Assembly (NCBI GenBank): GCA_021799475.1
Contig: JAJZAJ010000001.1
Location: forward strand, 372,001 to 436,000
DNA length: 64,000 bases
Source: Microcaldota archaeon
GTDB lineage: Archaea > Micrarchaeota > Micrarchaeia > Micrarchaeales > Micrarchaeaceae
Direction: 5' to 3'
Shown: piece by piece, positions 25,594 to 32,867 of the stretch
Layout of the letters: each line of letters begins with the position of its first letter
Numbering within the stretch: the stretch's first letter is position 1
Program-made: the position numbers and the translations under genes
The notes under the pieces: model-generated
What the model saw: only the letters and a program-made list of their open reading frames with translations
Database searches by the model: none
Told to the model about the DNA's origin: nothing

Positions 25594-26692
25594 AGACGCA
25601 GTATACAGGGAGGGAGCAGCAGCCATCGCAGCCGGCAAAGCGTTCCTAAATCCAGAATCAAGATTTTCCAGAGATGTAAGCATAGCATTCGCGTCACTGG
25701 TAGCGAATAAAGAAACGAGCATACTTGATGCCACGGCAGCCACCGGCATAAGGGGGATAAGGTATTATCTGGAAACAAAATCAAGGGATATAACAATGCT
25801 GGATATGAACAGGGATGCATACCTGTCAGCAAAGAGGAATGCGGCATCCAACGGTGCAGCTGCAAGGATATTCAACAAGAGCATCCAGCAGTTCTGCAAT
25901 ACTACACGCGAGCGCTTCAGCATAGTCGATTACGACCCTTTCGGAGGAGTCGCACCGACCCTTTTCGATCTCTTCAAGGTGGTCAAAGACAATGGCTATC
26001 TGATGCTGACGGCAACCGATACCGCAGTGCTCTGCGGCGCACATGAAAATGCATGCCTGCGCTACTATGATTCAAAGCCGATGCACAACGAGCTCTGCTA
26101 TGAAGTCGGACTGAGGATCCTTGTTGGATACTCTGCCAGGACGGCATCGCAGTTCAATTTCGGCATAGAGCCGGTCGTATCATTTTCTTACAAGCATTAC
26201 ATGAGGTCGATCCTGCGGCTCAGGCACGGTGCGGAGAGCGCAAAACAGTCCATCAAAGACATGGGACATGCGAGTATGTGCAATAGATGCGGCTACCGCT
26301 CCACAGAGAAAGGCCCGGTTGCATCCGCAACAGTATGTCCGAACTGCAGCTCTGAACTAGCTACTGCGGGGAAGCTATGGCTGGGGCAGCTAAACGACAA
26401 ACCGATAATAAGGAAAATGCTCTCTAAGAAACGAAATACATTCGAGAAAGATGGGATAAAGCTCCTAGAAACAATAATAAACGAGGCAGATGCCACTCTG
26501 TATTATTCAATACCGAGAATGTCGAAAAGACTAGGCCTGCCTTCATCAAGCCCTTTCAAGGTAATGGAGAGGCTGAGAAGTAACGGATTCACGGCAACAA
26601 GGACGCATTATGACCCAGATGCGGTAAAGACAGACGCGCCAATAGAAGAGGTAATGCGTGCAGTATCTAAAAGCCAAAATCAGGGACTGTAA
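25565..26692 (+). CDS. trm1: tRNA (guanine26-N2)-dimethyltransferase Trm1
   Basis: A 375-residue SAM-dependent methyltransferase that makes m2,2G26 in tRNAs. DATAATGIRGIRY is the SAM-binding motif I, DYDPFGG the catalytic D-P-F-G motif, and MCNRCGYR with VCPNCSSE forms a C-terminal zinc site. Length is normal. Confidence 0.93.
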   Translation: MVRDTAQKNRDAVYREGAAAIAAGKAFLNPESRFSRDVSIAFASLVANKETSILDATAATGIRGIRYYLETKSRDITMLDMNRDAYLSAKRNAASNGAAARIFNKSIQQFCNTTRERFSIVDYDPFGGVAPTLFDLFKVVKDNGYLMLTATDTAVLCGAHENACLRYYDSKPMHNELCYEVGLRILVGYSARTASQFNFGIEPVVSFSYKHYMRSILRLRHGAESAKQSIKDMGHASMCNRCGYRSTEKGPVASATVCPNCSSELATAGKLWLGQLNDKPIIRKMLSKKRNTFEKDGIKLLETIINEADATLYYSIPRMSKRLGLPSSSPFKVMERLRSNGFTATRTHYDPDAVKTDAPIEEVMRAVSKSQNQGL

Positions 26693-26831
26693 ATCCAAAA
26701 GCCGCTTGCGCCTGTTTTGCAGATTATGAATTTATAGTAGCGAAGCTCCGCACTTCCGCTATTGCAAAACGATAGCCGGATTTGACAAGCTTTAAATATT
26801 TCCTAGCCCGCTAAAGTTATCAATCAGGTGC

Positions 26832-26891
26832 ATGGAAATGCGCGCTTGGGAGGGGGAAGATGGCGGAGGGAAATGTCTCTCTGGTGGGTAA
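26832..26891 (+). other. Possible 19-codon upstream ORF before the zinc-ribbon gene
   Basis: An ATG about 35-40 bases after the TATA-like CTTTAAATATTT (26789-26800) opens a 19-codon frame ending TAA four bases before the next ATG. It would be the first frame of the transcript; leader or translational-coupling role is a guess. Confidence 0.3.
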
Positions 26892-26894
26892 ACG

Positions 26895-27305
26895 ATGAGC
26901 GAAATACAAGAGCAAGAGGGTGTAGAGCGCTGCGGAAGATGCGGCGTGCAGGTATTCTCTTTCTCTATGAAGAGAGCGGAAAGCGACCAGATGGCCTACT
27001 GTACGAAGTGCGCGGAGAGAGTAGACAGCGAATACATGGCAAAGAATCTCTGTTCGGTGTGCACAAGGCTGCTCAGCAAGGGAGAAGTGAGGTTTCTGCT
27101 GCCATCAATGCTCTACAGCGACGAGAGGCTTGAGATCTCAAAGAGACTTGTGTGTTCCGGCTGCTACAGGAAGCTCTCTACCAGCGTGAGGAGCAGGATG
27201 CAGTTTGCCAGCAGGGCGAGGCAGATACGGGAGAGCCTAAGAAGGAGCATTGTCAGAAGAATGTTCACTGCAAAGACAGCAACACTGCAGAAGGCGAATC
27301 TATAA
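26895..27305 (+). CDS. Zinc-ribbon protein with multiple CxxC motifs
   Basis: A 136-residue protein with four cysteine pairs (RCGRCG, YCTKCAE, LCSVC, CSGC) forming two likely zinc ribbons, then an Arg-rich helix. Likely a nucleic-acid- or ribosome-binding protein, by composition only. The start follows GGTGGG closely. Confidence 0.7.
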   Translation: MSEIQEQEGVERCGRCGVQVFSFSMKRAESDQMAYCTKCAERVDSEYMAKNLCSVCTRLLSKGEVRFLLPSMLYSDERLEISKRLVCSGCYRKLSTSVRSRMQFASRARQIRESLRRSIVRRMFTAKTATLQKANL

Positions 27306-27338
27306 ATATCTAAGCGGACTGATTCGCAGCGTGGTAAA

Positions 27339-27803
27339 ATGACCGTTACGAAAGCACCTGGTAAAACGAACAGCAACATGGTAAGCCTGAGGAAGAGCAG
27401 AAATTCAGGCTCGATATGCCTTGATTGCGAGGACCGCTGGTCTTTCACGCTTAACTGTAATAAGAAAGATCAGGATGGAGGCTTCAGGGAGTACCACATC
27501 ACGTTACGCTGGAGTAACAATGGCAACATCAATTTCCTCTCAGCTAAAATAGAATATCATACTCCTACCGGCACGATATCGGTAAAACCGGATCCCGGAA
27601 AAGAAGCAGATCCGATTAGTTTGATAAAGAAGCACCATGCAAAGATCGTGGCAGTGCGGGAGGGAGAGATGCAGCTCACTTCATCGAGCGCAAAAATACC
27701 ATCAGACATAAGGATAAGGAATAATGGGATAATGGTTGCAGGAACATTCCTGAGATTCAAGCGCCACAACGGGATCGGCGTAAGCGTAGAAACGCAAACA
27801 TAG
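27339..27803 (+). CDS. Hypothetical beta-rich protein, 154 residues
   Basis: Basic, mainly beta-strand composition, no signal peptide. A TATA-like TATAAATAT (27301-27309) is about 33 bases before the ATG. Not recognised. It converges with the C39-like gene across 66 bases of AT-rich sequence. Confidence 0.6.
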   Translation: MTVTKAPGKTNSNMVSLRKSRNSGSICLDCEDRWSFTLNCNKKDQDGGFREYHITLRWSNNGNINFLSAKIEYHTPTGTISVKPDPGKEADPISLIKKHHAKIVAVREGEMQLTSSSAKIPSDIRIRNNGIMVAGTFLRFKRHNGIGVSVETQT

Positions 27804-27869
27804 ATAATGGCAGGCAACGGCCTCTCCTATACTGATAGGCTAAATTTTATTGCTAAATTCTATTGTCTA

Positions 27870-28574
27870 TTATCTCTTTTTCATGCCGCGAGTGCTTACG
27901 CAGACCATGTGATGGTCTCCTTCAAAGCCCAACGCATTCTTGAAGAGACTGGGCTCTATCGCCATGGTGCTATCCGAATAAGGGTCATTTATGTAAAAAG
28001 TGTCCTTATCGTATCCTTTTATCACGACCCAGTGGGGCGTCGCATCAACCCCGTCATTTAGCTCCTTTGTATTGACTAGTACAATCGGTATATTTCCTTT
28101 ATTGAGCTGTTTCTTTATCGCATTCAGTGAAGTTACACCATACTGCTCCTCTACGTTCAGTGCAAGGGCCTTCTTCTTAACCTCGTTGAAGGCTGAAGAC
28201 AGCGTATCAAGGTTTATCCCTTCGTACACGGCAAGCTTTTTTTCATAGCCTTCGTCCTTAACGTTGCTGAATATCTTGACGCTGGCGCCTCTTTTTGCAA
28301 GGGAATAGGCAAGGCCGAACCTGGAGCCATGCCATACGCTCCCGTTTATAGCCTCCTGCCATATGTCAAATTCCGTATCCTTCTTCATCTTGAAGTTCTT
28401 GTTCAGGTACTTAAGCACCATCATAGCTGAAGCAGCAGAACTGGTGAACTCATACGTCTGCGCATATGTAGGCACTTCGTACATCTTTGCTTCCTTCATT
28501 CTGGCCTTATGGCTGGATACACCTCTGCTTTTTGGTTTATTCCTCATGGATTTCCTAGATGTTTTCTTAGCCAT
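27870..28574 (-). CDS. Peptidase C39-like protein with the catalytic Cys replaced
   Basis: A 234-residue papain-like (C39/DUF3335 type) fold protein with a very basic N-terminus and no signal peptide. The usual TCGPA(A/S) nucleophile motif reads TSSAASAMMVLKYL; the histidine (TPHWVVIKGYD) and the aspartate (INDPYSD) are kept. Without Cys it is probably not a thiol protease, unless Ser acts instead. It ends 16 bases before tRNA-Leu. Confidence 0.75.
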   Translation of the reverse strand: MAKKTSRKSMRNKPKSRGVSSHKARMKEAKMYEVPTYAQTYEFTSSAASAMMVLKYLNKNFKMKKDTEFDIWQEAINGSVWHGSRFGLAYSLAKRGASVKIFSNVKDEGYEKKLAVYEGINLDTLSSAFNEVKKKALALNVEEQYGVTSLNAIKKQLNKGNIPIVLVNTKELNDGVDATPHWVVIKGYDKDTFYINDPYSDSTMAIEPSLFKNALGFEGDHHMVCVSTRGMKKR

Positions 28575-28590
28575 TCAATCGCCGTTTTTT

Positions 28591-28678
28591 TGGTGCAGGG
28601 GGAGAGATTCGAACTCCCGTAGACCTAAGTCAACAGATCTTGAGTCTGCCGCGTTTGACCGAGCTCCGCCACCCCTGC
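28591..28678 (-). tRNA. tRNA-Leu (anticodon CAA), CCA encoded
   Basis: A class II cloverleaf: acceptor GCAGGGG/CCCCTGC, anticodon loop CTCAAGA, long variable arm TGACTTAGGTCTACG, T loop TTCGAAT, discriminator A and encoded CCA. A TATA-like ATATATTTAAT lies about 30 bases upstream on the minus strand. Confidence 0.95.
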
Positions 28679-28768
28679 CCGTTATAATTTCATGTATATT
28701 GATTAAATATATGTAGGTCAGGGGTTCCATATCTCAAATTTTTCCCTACTACTTTGATTATATCTCTG

Positions 28769-28780
28769 GTAATATATATA
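28769..28780 (+). promoter_or_regulatory. TATA box upstream of the tRNA-Glu body
   Basis: TAATATATATAC; a start near 28805 would give a leader of about 140 nucleotides before the recognisable tRNA sequence. Confidence 0.4.
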
Positions 28781-28921
28781 CCTTTGCAGGGAGAAAACCG
28801 AAGGGAACAAATGATATTTGCGACGGTAACTTCGGGTTCGGAAGGAAAAAGCAAAGCAAAAGGAACACGCGAAAAGACGGGTTCGGAACTTGTCTTGGTG
28901 ATTGTGCGAAAAGCGTAAAAG

Positions 28922-28942
28922 TTTCGTCTCCCTGCGACGAAA
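28922..28942 (+). repeat. Perfect hairpin touching the tRNA-Glu body
   Basis: TTTCGTC, loop TCCCTGC, GACGAAA: a 7-bp stem ending exactly at the base before tRNA position A14. It occupies the place where acceptor and D-stem 5' strands should be. Confidence 0.8.
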
Positions 28943-29007
28943 AGCTCGGTCAAGGACACGGCCCTCTCAAGGCCGAAACTCGGGTTCAAATCCCGAGGGG
29001 AGCACCA
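28943..29007 (+). tRNA. tRNA-Glu (anticodon CTC), positions 14-76 only
   Basis: From A14-G15 onward all canonical parts are present: D-loop GG, D-stem 3' strand GGAC, anticodon stem CGGCC/GGCCG with loop CTCTCAA, 4-base variable loop, T arm TCGGG-TTCAAAT-CCCGA, acceptor 3' strand GGGGAGC, A73 and CCA. No sequence within the preceding 200 bases can pair as acceptor GCTCCCC plus D-stem GTYY. It is therefore either the 3' piece of a split or intron-bearing tRNA, or a 3' fragment left by element integration. Confidence 0.75.
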
Positions 29008-29109
29008 CCAACGTTTTGTCGTCGAGAGGTGGTTTTCAATAAAAGTTCTGTCGTCGAAAAATACGGGGTTATATTACCCTTTTTTCACGCTATTGGAATG
29101 ACTCCTTTT

Positions 29110-29202
29110 AGATAGATAGATCACCGTGTATTTATCTATCTGGATAATATATACCCCTACACTTTATCACAAATAACAAATATATATAAATGTGTAGGGG
29201 TA
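29110..29202. promoter_or_regulatory. Two inverted repeats around the promoter of the first Fic gene
   Basis: AGATAGATA (29110-29118) pairs with TATCTATCT (29133-29141). TACCCCTACAC (29152-29162) pairs exactly with GTGTAGGGGTA (29192-29202), the arms flanking the TATA box ATATATATAA at about 29180-29190. The second pair is a likely operator for autorepression; the ATG at 29212 is leaderless. Confidence 0.6.
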
Positions 29203-29211
29203 AGTATAATC

Positions 29212-30117
29212 ATGGTAGAAATAAGGGAGAGGAAAACGGGAAATAACACGTATTACTATCTGGAGCACTCCTTCAGGCTTAATGGAAAGGTTGTGAAGAA
29301 GGAGCTTTACTTGGGCAAACAGATACCAAAGAACATAGACAGCATAAGGGCAAAGTTTCTTCAGGAAGTTTACAACCAAAAGTGGTATGTTCTGTTAGAC
29401 CGGATAAAGGCGAATTACAAAAAGGATATGAGATCCGCAACTGTATCAGAAAGAGAGAAAGAGCTTGAGGGGTTCATGATAAAGTTTACCTATGATACGC
29501 AGAGAATAGAGGGCTCCACGTTAAATCTCAAGGAAACTGCAAACCTACTACAGCATGGAATAACTCCGTCAAACAGACCGAGTAGGGATGTGAAGGAAAC
29601 AGAAGCACATTCAAAACTATTTTACGAAATGCTCGATTACAAAAAGGACTTAAATCTGCAAACAGTCCTGAGTTGGCATTACCTACTTTTTAGGGACACG
29701 AAGCCAGATATTGCTGGAAAAGTGAGGACTAGGCAAGTACTGATAGTTGCAACGAAATTTGTACCTCCCTCTCCCGCCGTTGTATCTGCCGAATTGAACG
29801 ATTTTTTCAAATGGTACAATAAAAACAAGGACAAGATACATCCAGTAGAATTAGCTGCGCTTGTGCATCTAAAGTTTGTGACGATCCACCCATTTGTGGA
29901 TGGGAACGGTCGTATGTCAAGGATTTTGATGAACTTTGTTTTAAATAAGCACGGTTATCCTATGCTTAATATCCCTTATGTTAATAGGGCTGGTTACTAC
30001 ACCTCACTAGAACGCGCTCAGGTTAAAAGGAATGATTTAGTGTTTGTTTCATGGTTCTTTAGGAGGTACGAAAAAGAGTACGGCAGATACGCGAAGACGC
30101 CACCATCTAAATCCTAA
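29212..30117 (+). CDS. Fic-domain AMPylase-type protein, class II (cassette 1)
   Basis: A 301-residue Fic/DOC protein. The catalytic motif HPFVDGNGR (226-234) is intact, and TQRIEG (96-101) is the inhibitory (S/T)xxxE(G/N) helix N-terminal to it, so the enzyme is self-restrained. The first 60 residues form a charged beta/helical domain shared with the second Fic protein. It would transfer AMP or another phosphate group onto a protein target. Part of a cassette ending in the 149-bp repeat. Confidence 0.9.
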   Translation: MVEIRERKTGNNTYYYLEHSFRLNGKVVKKELYLGKQIPKNIDSIRAKFLQEVYNQKWYVLLDRIKANYKKDMRSATVSEREKELEGFMIKFTYDTQRIEGSTLNLKETANLLQHGITPSNRPSRDVKETEAHSKLFYEMLDYKKDLNLQTVLSWHYLLFRDTKPDIAGKVRTRQVLIVATKFVPPSPAVVSAELNDFFKWYNKNKDKIHPVELAALVHLKFVTIHPFVDGNGRMSRILMNFVLNKHGYPMLNIPYVNRAGYYTSLERAQVKRNDLVFVSWFFRRYEKEYGRYAKTPPSKS

Positions 30118-30141
30118 TGCCCAGAATTAGTGTTTCGTCGG

Positions 30142-30290
30142 TTCCCGCTGCTCGACTCGCCCAGTAGCTATTGCCTCCCGGCTCGGACAGGGCGAAGAAC
30201 CAGTGCCTGATTCAATAGACTAATATGTTAAAGCATATAGATCAATATTGTTTGGGCAGGGATAATCCTTTACACGAGAACGAGGGGAGC
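30142..30290 (+). repeat. 149-bp cassette 3' element, copy 1
   Basis: Nearly identical to 31381-31528, most strictly in the first 60 and last 25 bases. It can fold: GGTTC (from 30140) pairs with GAACC, enclosing CTCGCCC/GGGCGA. It ends CGAGAACGAGGGGAGC, whose CGAGGGGAGC (plus AC beyond) repeats the acceptor end of tRNA-Glu. On the minus strand its first bases read GCTCCCCTCGTTC. No open frame of note; likely structured DNA/RNA. Confidence 0.8.
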
Positions 30291-30306
30291 ACAATCGACG
30301 ATAAAT

Positions 30307-30352
30307 CGACGACAGAATTAGGCAGATAGATTTTGATTGTTTTATCTACCTA
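30307..30352. repeat. Left-end motifs of cassette 2
   Basis: TCGACGACAGAA (30307-30318) is the reverse complement of TTCTGTCGTCGA at 29046-29057 in cassette 1. It is followed by an imperfect inverted repeat TAGGCAGATA / TATCTACCTA, resembling the GATAGA hairpin of cassette 1. So both cassettes share left-end as well as right-end structure. Confidence 0.6.
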
Positions 30353-30367
30353 ACTAAATTGCAGAAA

Positions 30368-31276
30368 CTAGTCAGGCAATGCAATTGTATACTGTGCAAG
30401 CATCTGCTCTGCCAAAAATACTGCAAAATTCTTTTGATCGCCCCTGTCCGCATGTTCAATACACGTGTAATACCGCTCCTTGTTTGTTACTTCTATTATC
30501 ACTGCGGGAAAACGGTTTCTTTGCAAAATCCAGTTCATCAGAAGCCTAGAAGTCCTTCCATTACCATCAGTAAATGGATGTATTTTTACCAACTTGTTGT
30601 GCATTAGCGTGGCGAGTTCTATCGGATGCAGTTCTTTCTTCTCTTTATTGTATTCTTCAAATAATTTTTGCATGAGCATGGGAACTTCTGAGGGCTTTGG
30701 TGGGATGTGTTCGGATCCTCCTATCCTAACTTCACTATCTCTGTAATCCCCCTGAATCCTACAATATGTATTTTTTGTTATCTCGTATTGGACCTTACAA
30801 ACGAACTTCTTGTTCAATTTTCCTCTATATTTTTTTACAAACTCCCATGCGTCTAAGGAGTTCAGAGCTTCAATCACGTCATTTGTTCTCGCCCCATCAG
30901 GCGCAATCTTATCAGAAAGCACTAAAGCCGTTTGCCTGAGTGTTAATTTGTTTCCCTCAATGGCGTTTGTGTTGTATGTATAACGTACAAGAAAATCCTT
31001 TGGTAAAACATCTCCCGGTGTTTTATGAAACACTACCACTGACGCCCTCAGATCCTCCAAATTTTCTACTAACTCTTTAGACAACCATTTGCCCTTATAC
31101 TCAGAGACTGCCTTTTTCTCTATCTCAAAGAGGTATTTTTGCAGCTCCTCGTGCTTTGGAACTTCTCTGCCCAGAAATATCCTTACCTTTTTTGCTTTTG
31201 TAGAAGATATTCTGACATTCTTGACTAGGTAATAATAGTAATGTTTTCCATGCCTCTGTTTTTCTATAAATGACAT
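30368..31276 (-). CDS. Fic-domain AMPylase-type protein, class II (cassette 2)
   Basis: About 302 residues from ATG 31276, chosen because it aligns with the first Fic protein and lies 24 bases after TTTAAATAT. Catalytic HPFTDGNGR (233-241) and inhibitory TNAIEG (103-108) are both intact. Clearly a paralogue of 29212-30117 but diverged, and encoded on the opposite strand of its cassette. Confidence 0.9.
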   Translation of the reverse strand: MSFIEKQRHGKHYYYYLVKNVRISSTKAKKVRIFLGREVPKHEELQKYLFEIEKKAVSEYKGKWLSKELVENLEDLRASVVVFHKTPGDVLPKDFLVRYTYNTNAIEGNKLTLRQTALVLSDKIAPDGARTNDVIEALNSLDAWEFVKKYRGKLNKKFVCKVQYEITKNTYCRIQGDYRDSEVRIGGSEHIPPKPSEVPMLMQKLFEEYNKEKKELHPIELATLMHNKLVKIHPFTDGNGRTSRLLMNWILQRNRFPAVIIEVTNKERYYTCIEHADRGDQKNFAVFLAEQMLAQYTIALPD

Positions 31277-31281
31277 ATGTA

Positions 31282-31317
31282 TGTCTACAACATTAAGATA
31301 TTTAAATCTTGTGGACA
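31282..31317. promoter_or_regulatory. Inverted repeat flanking the promoter of the second Fic gene
   Basis: TGTCTACAA (31282-31290) and TTGTGGACA (31309-31317) pair with one mismatch and flank the TATA-like TTTAAATAT, itself in a palindrome AGATATTTAAATCT. The same layout as in cassette 1 but a different sequence. Confidence 0.5.
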
Positions 31318-31380
31318 TAATGGCTACAAAAGAGCATACTTAGCAATATGTGGCCATATGCAATAAATCAGTAATCCTTT

Positions 31381-31528
31381 TTCCCGCTGCTCGACTCGCC
31401 AAGTAGCTATTGCCTCCCGGCTCGGACAGGGCGAAGAACAGTACCTGATTCAATAGCCTAATATGTTAAAGCGTATACGTCAATAGTGTTTGAGCAAGGG
31501 TAATCCTTTACACGAGAACGAGGGGAGC
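31381..31528 (+). repeat. 149-bp cassette 3' element, copy 2
   Basis: Second copy (148 bases, one deletion and about 15 substitutions relative to copy 1), again ending ACACGAGAACGAGGGGAGC. A tight hairpin GCCGTGG-AAA-CCACGGC (31527-31543) follows directly, then the glycosyltransferase gene, converging from the right. Confidence 0.8.
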
Positions 31529-31634
31529 CGTGGAAACCACGGCATTCCTATTTTGAAAATGCTGGCTGAAGGCGGTGGCATGGAAAAGCCCCTCAAATAA
31601 AAATACAGGAGAAGCCGCTTTTGGCACGCGAGGA

Positions 31635-32867
31635 CTATGCTTTTTCAGCAAGCCGTTTCATGGCTGTGACATATCCTTCTATTTGCTTATCTTTGCTGTA
31701 TGTCGCCGCAATATCCTGCGAAAGAGCAAGAAGCTCCTGCTGTTTTCTTTTGTCTGAGAAGAACAGCTTTATCTTGCCTGCCAGCTCCTCAACGCTGTAC
31801 GGATTAAATGTGAATAGCCTTCCATCAAACTGCTCTATTATATCTTCGTTGATGCTCTTTGTCGACAGCAGCAGAGGAACTCCGAAATATGCCGCTTCAA
31901 TGAAGTTTGCATTGAATGATTCCCAGAATGACGGGAGTACAAAAAGGTCGGCAAGGCCGTAGTAGCAGCTGAGGCGCTCGTCAGATATCTTTCCGGTAAG
32001 CACCATTATTCTCTTGTCGCCCTTCGCAAGGTTCCTATACGCTTCCTCAGACTTGCCGTTTCCGGCTACTATGAGTCTCATCGAACTGTCATCAATCGTT
32101 TCGAATGCCTTTATCAGCGTGCTTATGTTTTTCTGCATGTCCGCAAGCCTGCCCCACGAAAGGACTACTTTGTTGCTTTCGTCCAAACCGAGCTCCTTGC
32201 GCACTTCCTCAAGAGCCTTCCTGTCTATTTTTTTTACCGATATGAGCGGGCTGCTGTGTATTACGACGGCATTTTTATTATACTCTGTCACTTTCCTGTA
32301 CTGCTCCTTGTTGAGTGCGACTATCATGTCGAAGAACTTGAAAAACCGCTTCCTCGCGAAAGCCAACGGAACTGGAGCGCCTGTTCCAAACGTCAACGCG
32401 AGTATATTTCTGTCAAACATGCTGGAATAGATGCCGGAGGCGTTCGCATGCTCTACAAACACGAGCTTCGCATTTCCAAGATACTTCCTGATGGATTTGA
32501 GCAGCACGAAATCGTTTATGGAATTCGATATAACTACATCTGGTTTTATTTCCTCTATCCATTTCTCTACTCCTTTGATTTTCGTGCCAAGCAGCGAATG
32601 CAGCACCATATAATATCCGATCCTGACCGGTGTGGTCTCATTTATCATTCCGAGGCCGAGTCTTTCAACCGTATTTTTGAGCTTCTTCTGCTTCGGCGAC
32701 TCAATAAAGAACGCGTTTTTGTCGTCTTCCATGAAAACGGTCTTGCAACCGAGGTAATATGTCTCGAAACCTCTTTTCCTGAGCTCGTAGAACAGCGATG
32801 CGGAAACTCTCTGTGCGCCACCCAGTGCCCCTACTTTCGAACTTATGTCGACTACAAGAATTCTCAT
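31635..32867 (-). CDS. Glycosyltransferase, family 4 type
   Basis: A 410-residue GT-B fold enzyme. The N-terminal GGAQRVSASLFYEL motif is the usual nucleotide-sugar glycosyltransferase start, and VLPSFWESFNANFIEAAYFG is the E-x7-E donor-binding region of GT4. Probably acts on glycolipid or surface glycoprotein glycans. It overlaps the next upstream gene by four bases. Confidence 0.85.
   Translation of the reverse strand: MRILVVDISSKVGALGGAQRVSASLFYELRKRGFETYYLGCKTVFMEDDKNAFFIESPKQKKLKNTVERLGLGMINETTPVRIGYYMVLHSLLGTKIKGVEKWIEEIKPDVVISNSINDFVLLKSIRKYLGNAKLVFVEHANASGIYSSMFDRNILALTFGTGAPVPLAFARKRFFKFFDMIVALNKEQYRKVTEYNKNAVVIHSSPLISVKKIDRKALEEVRKELGLDESNKVVLSWGRLADMQKNISTLIKAFETIDDSSMRLIVAGNGKSEEAYRNLAKGDKRIMVLTGKISDERLSCYYGLADLFVLPSFWESFNANFIEAAYFGVPLLLSTKSINEDIIEQFDGRLFTFNPYSVEELAGKIKLFFSDKRKQQELLALSQDIAATYSKDKQIEGYVTAMKRLAEKA

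Noticed and set aside
28800-28942. A possible intron in the 5' part of tRNA-Glu close to the body
   Set aside because: No acceptor (GCTCCCC or wobble form) or D-stem strand was found in the preceding 200 bases, so a simple cis intron is not supported.
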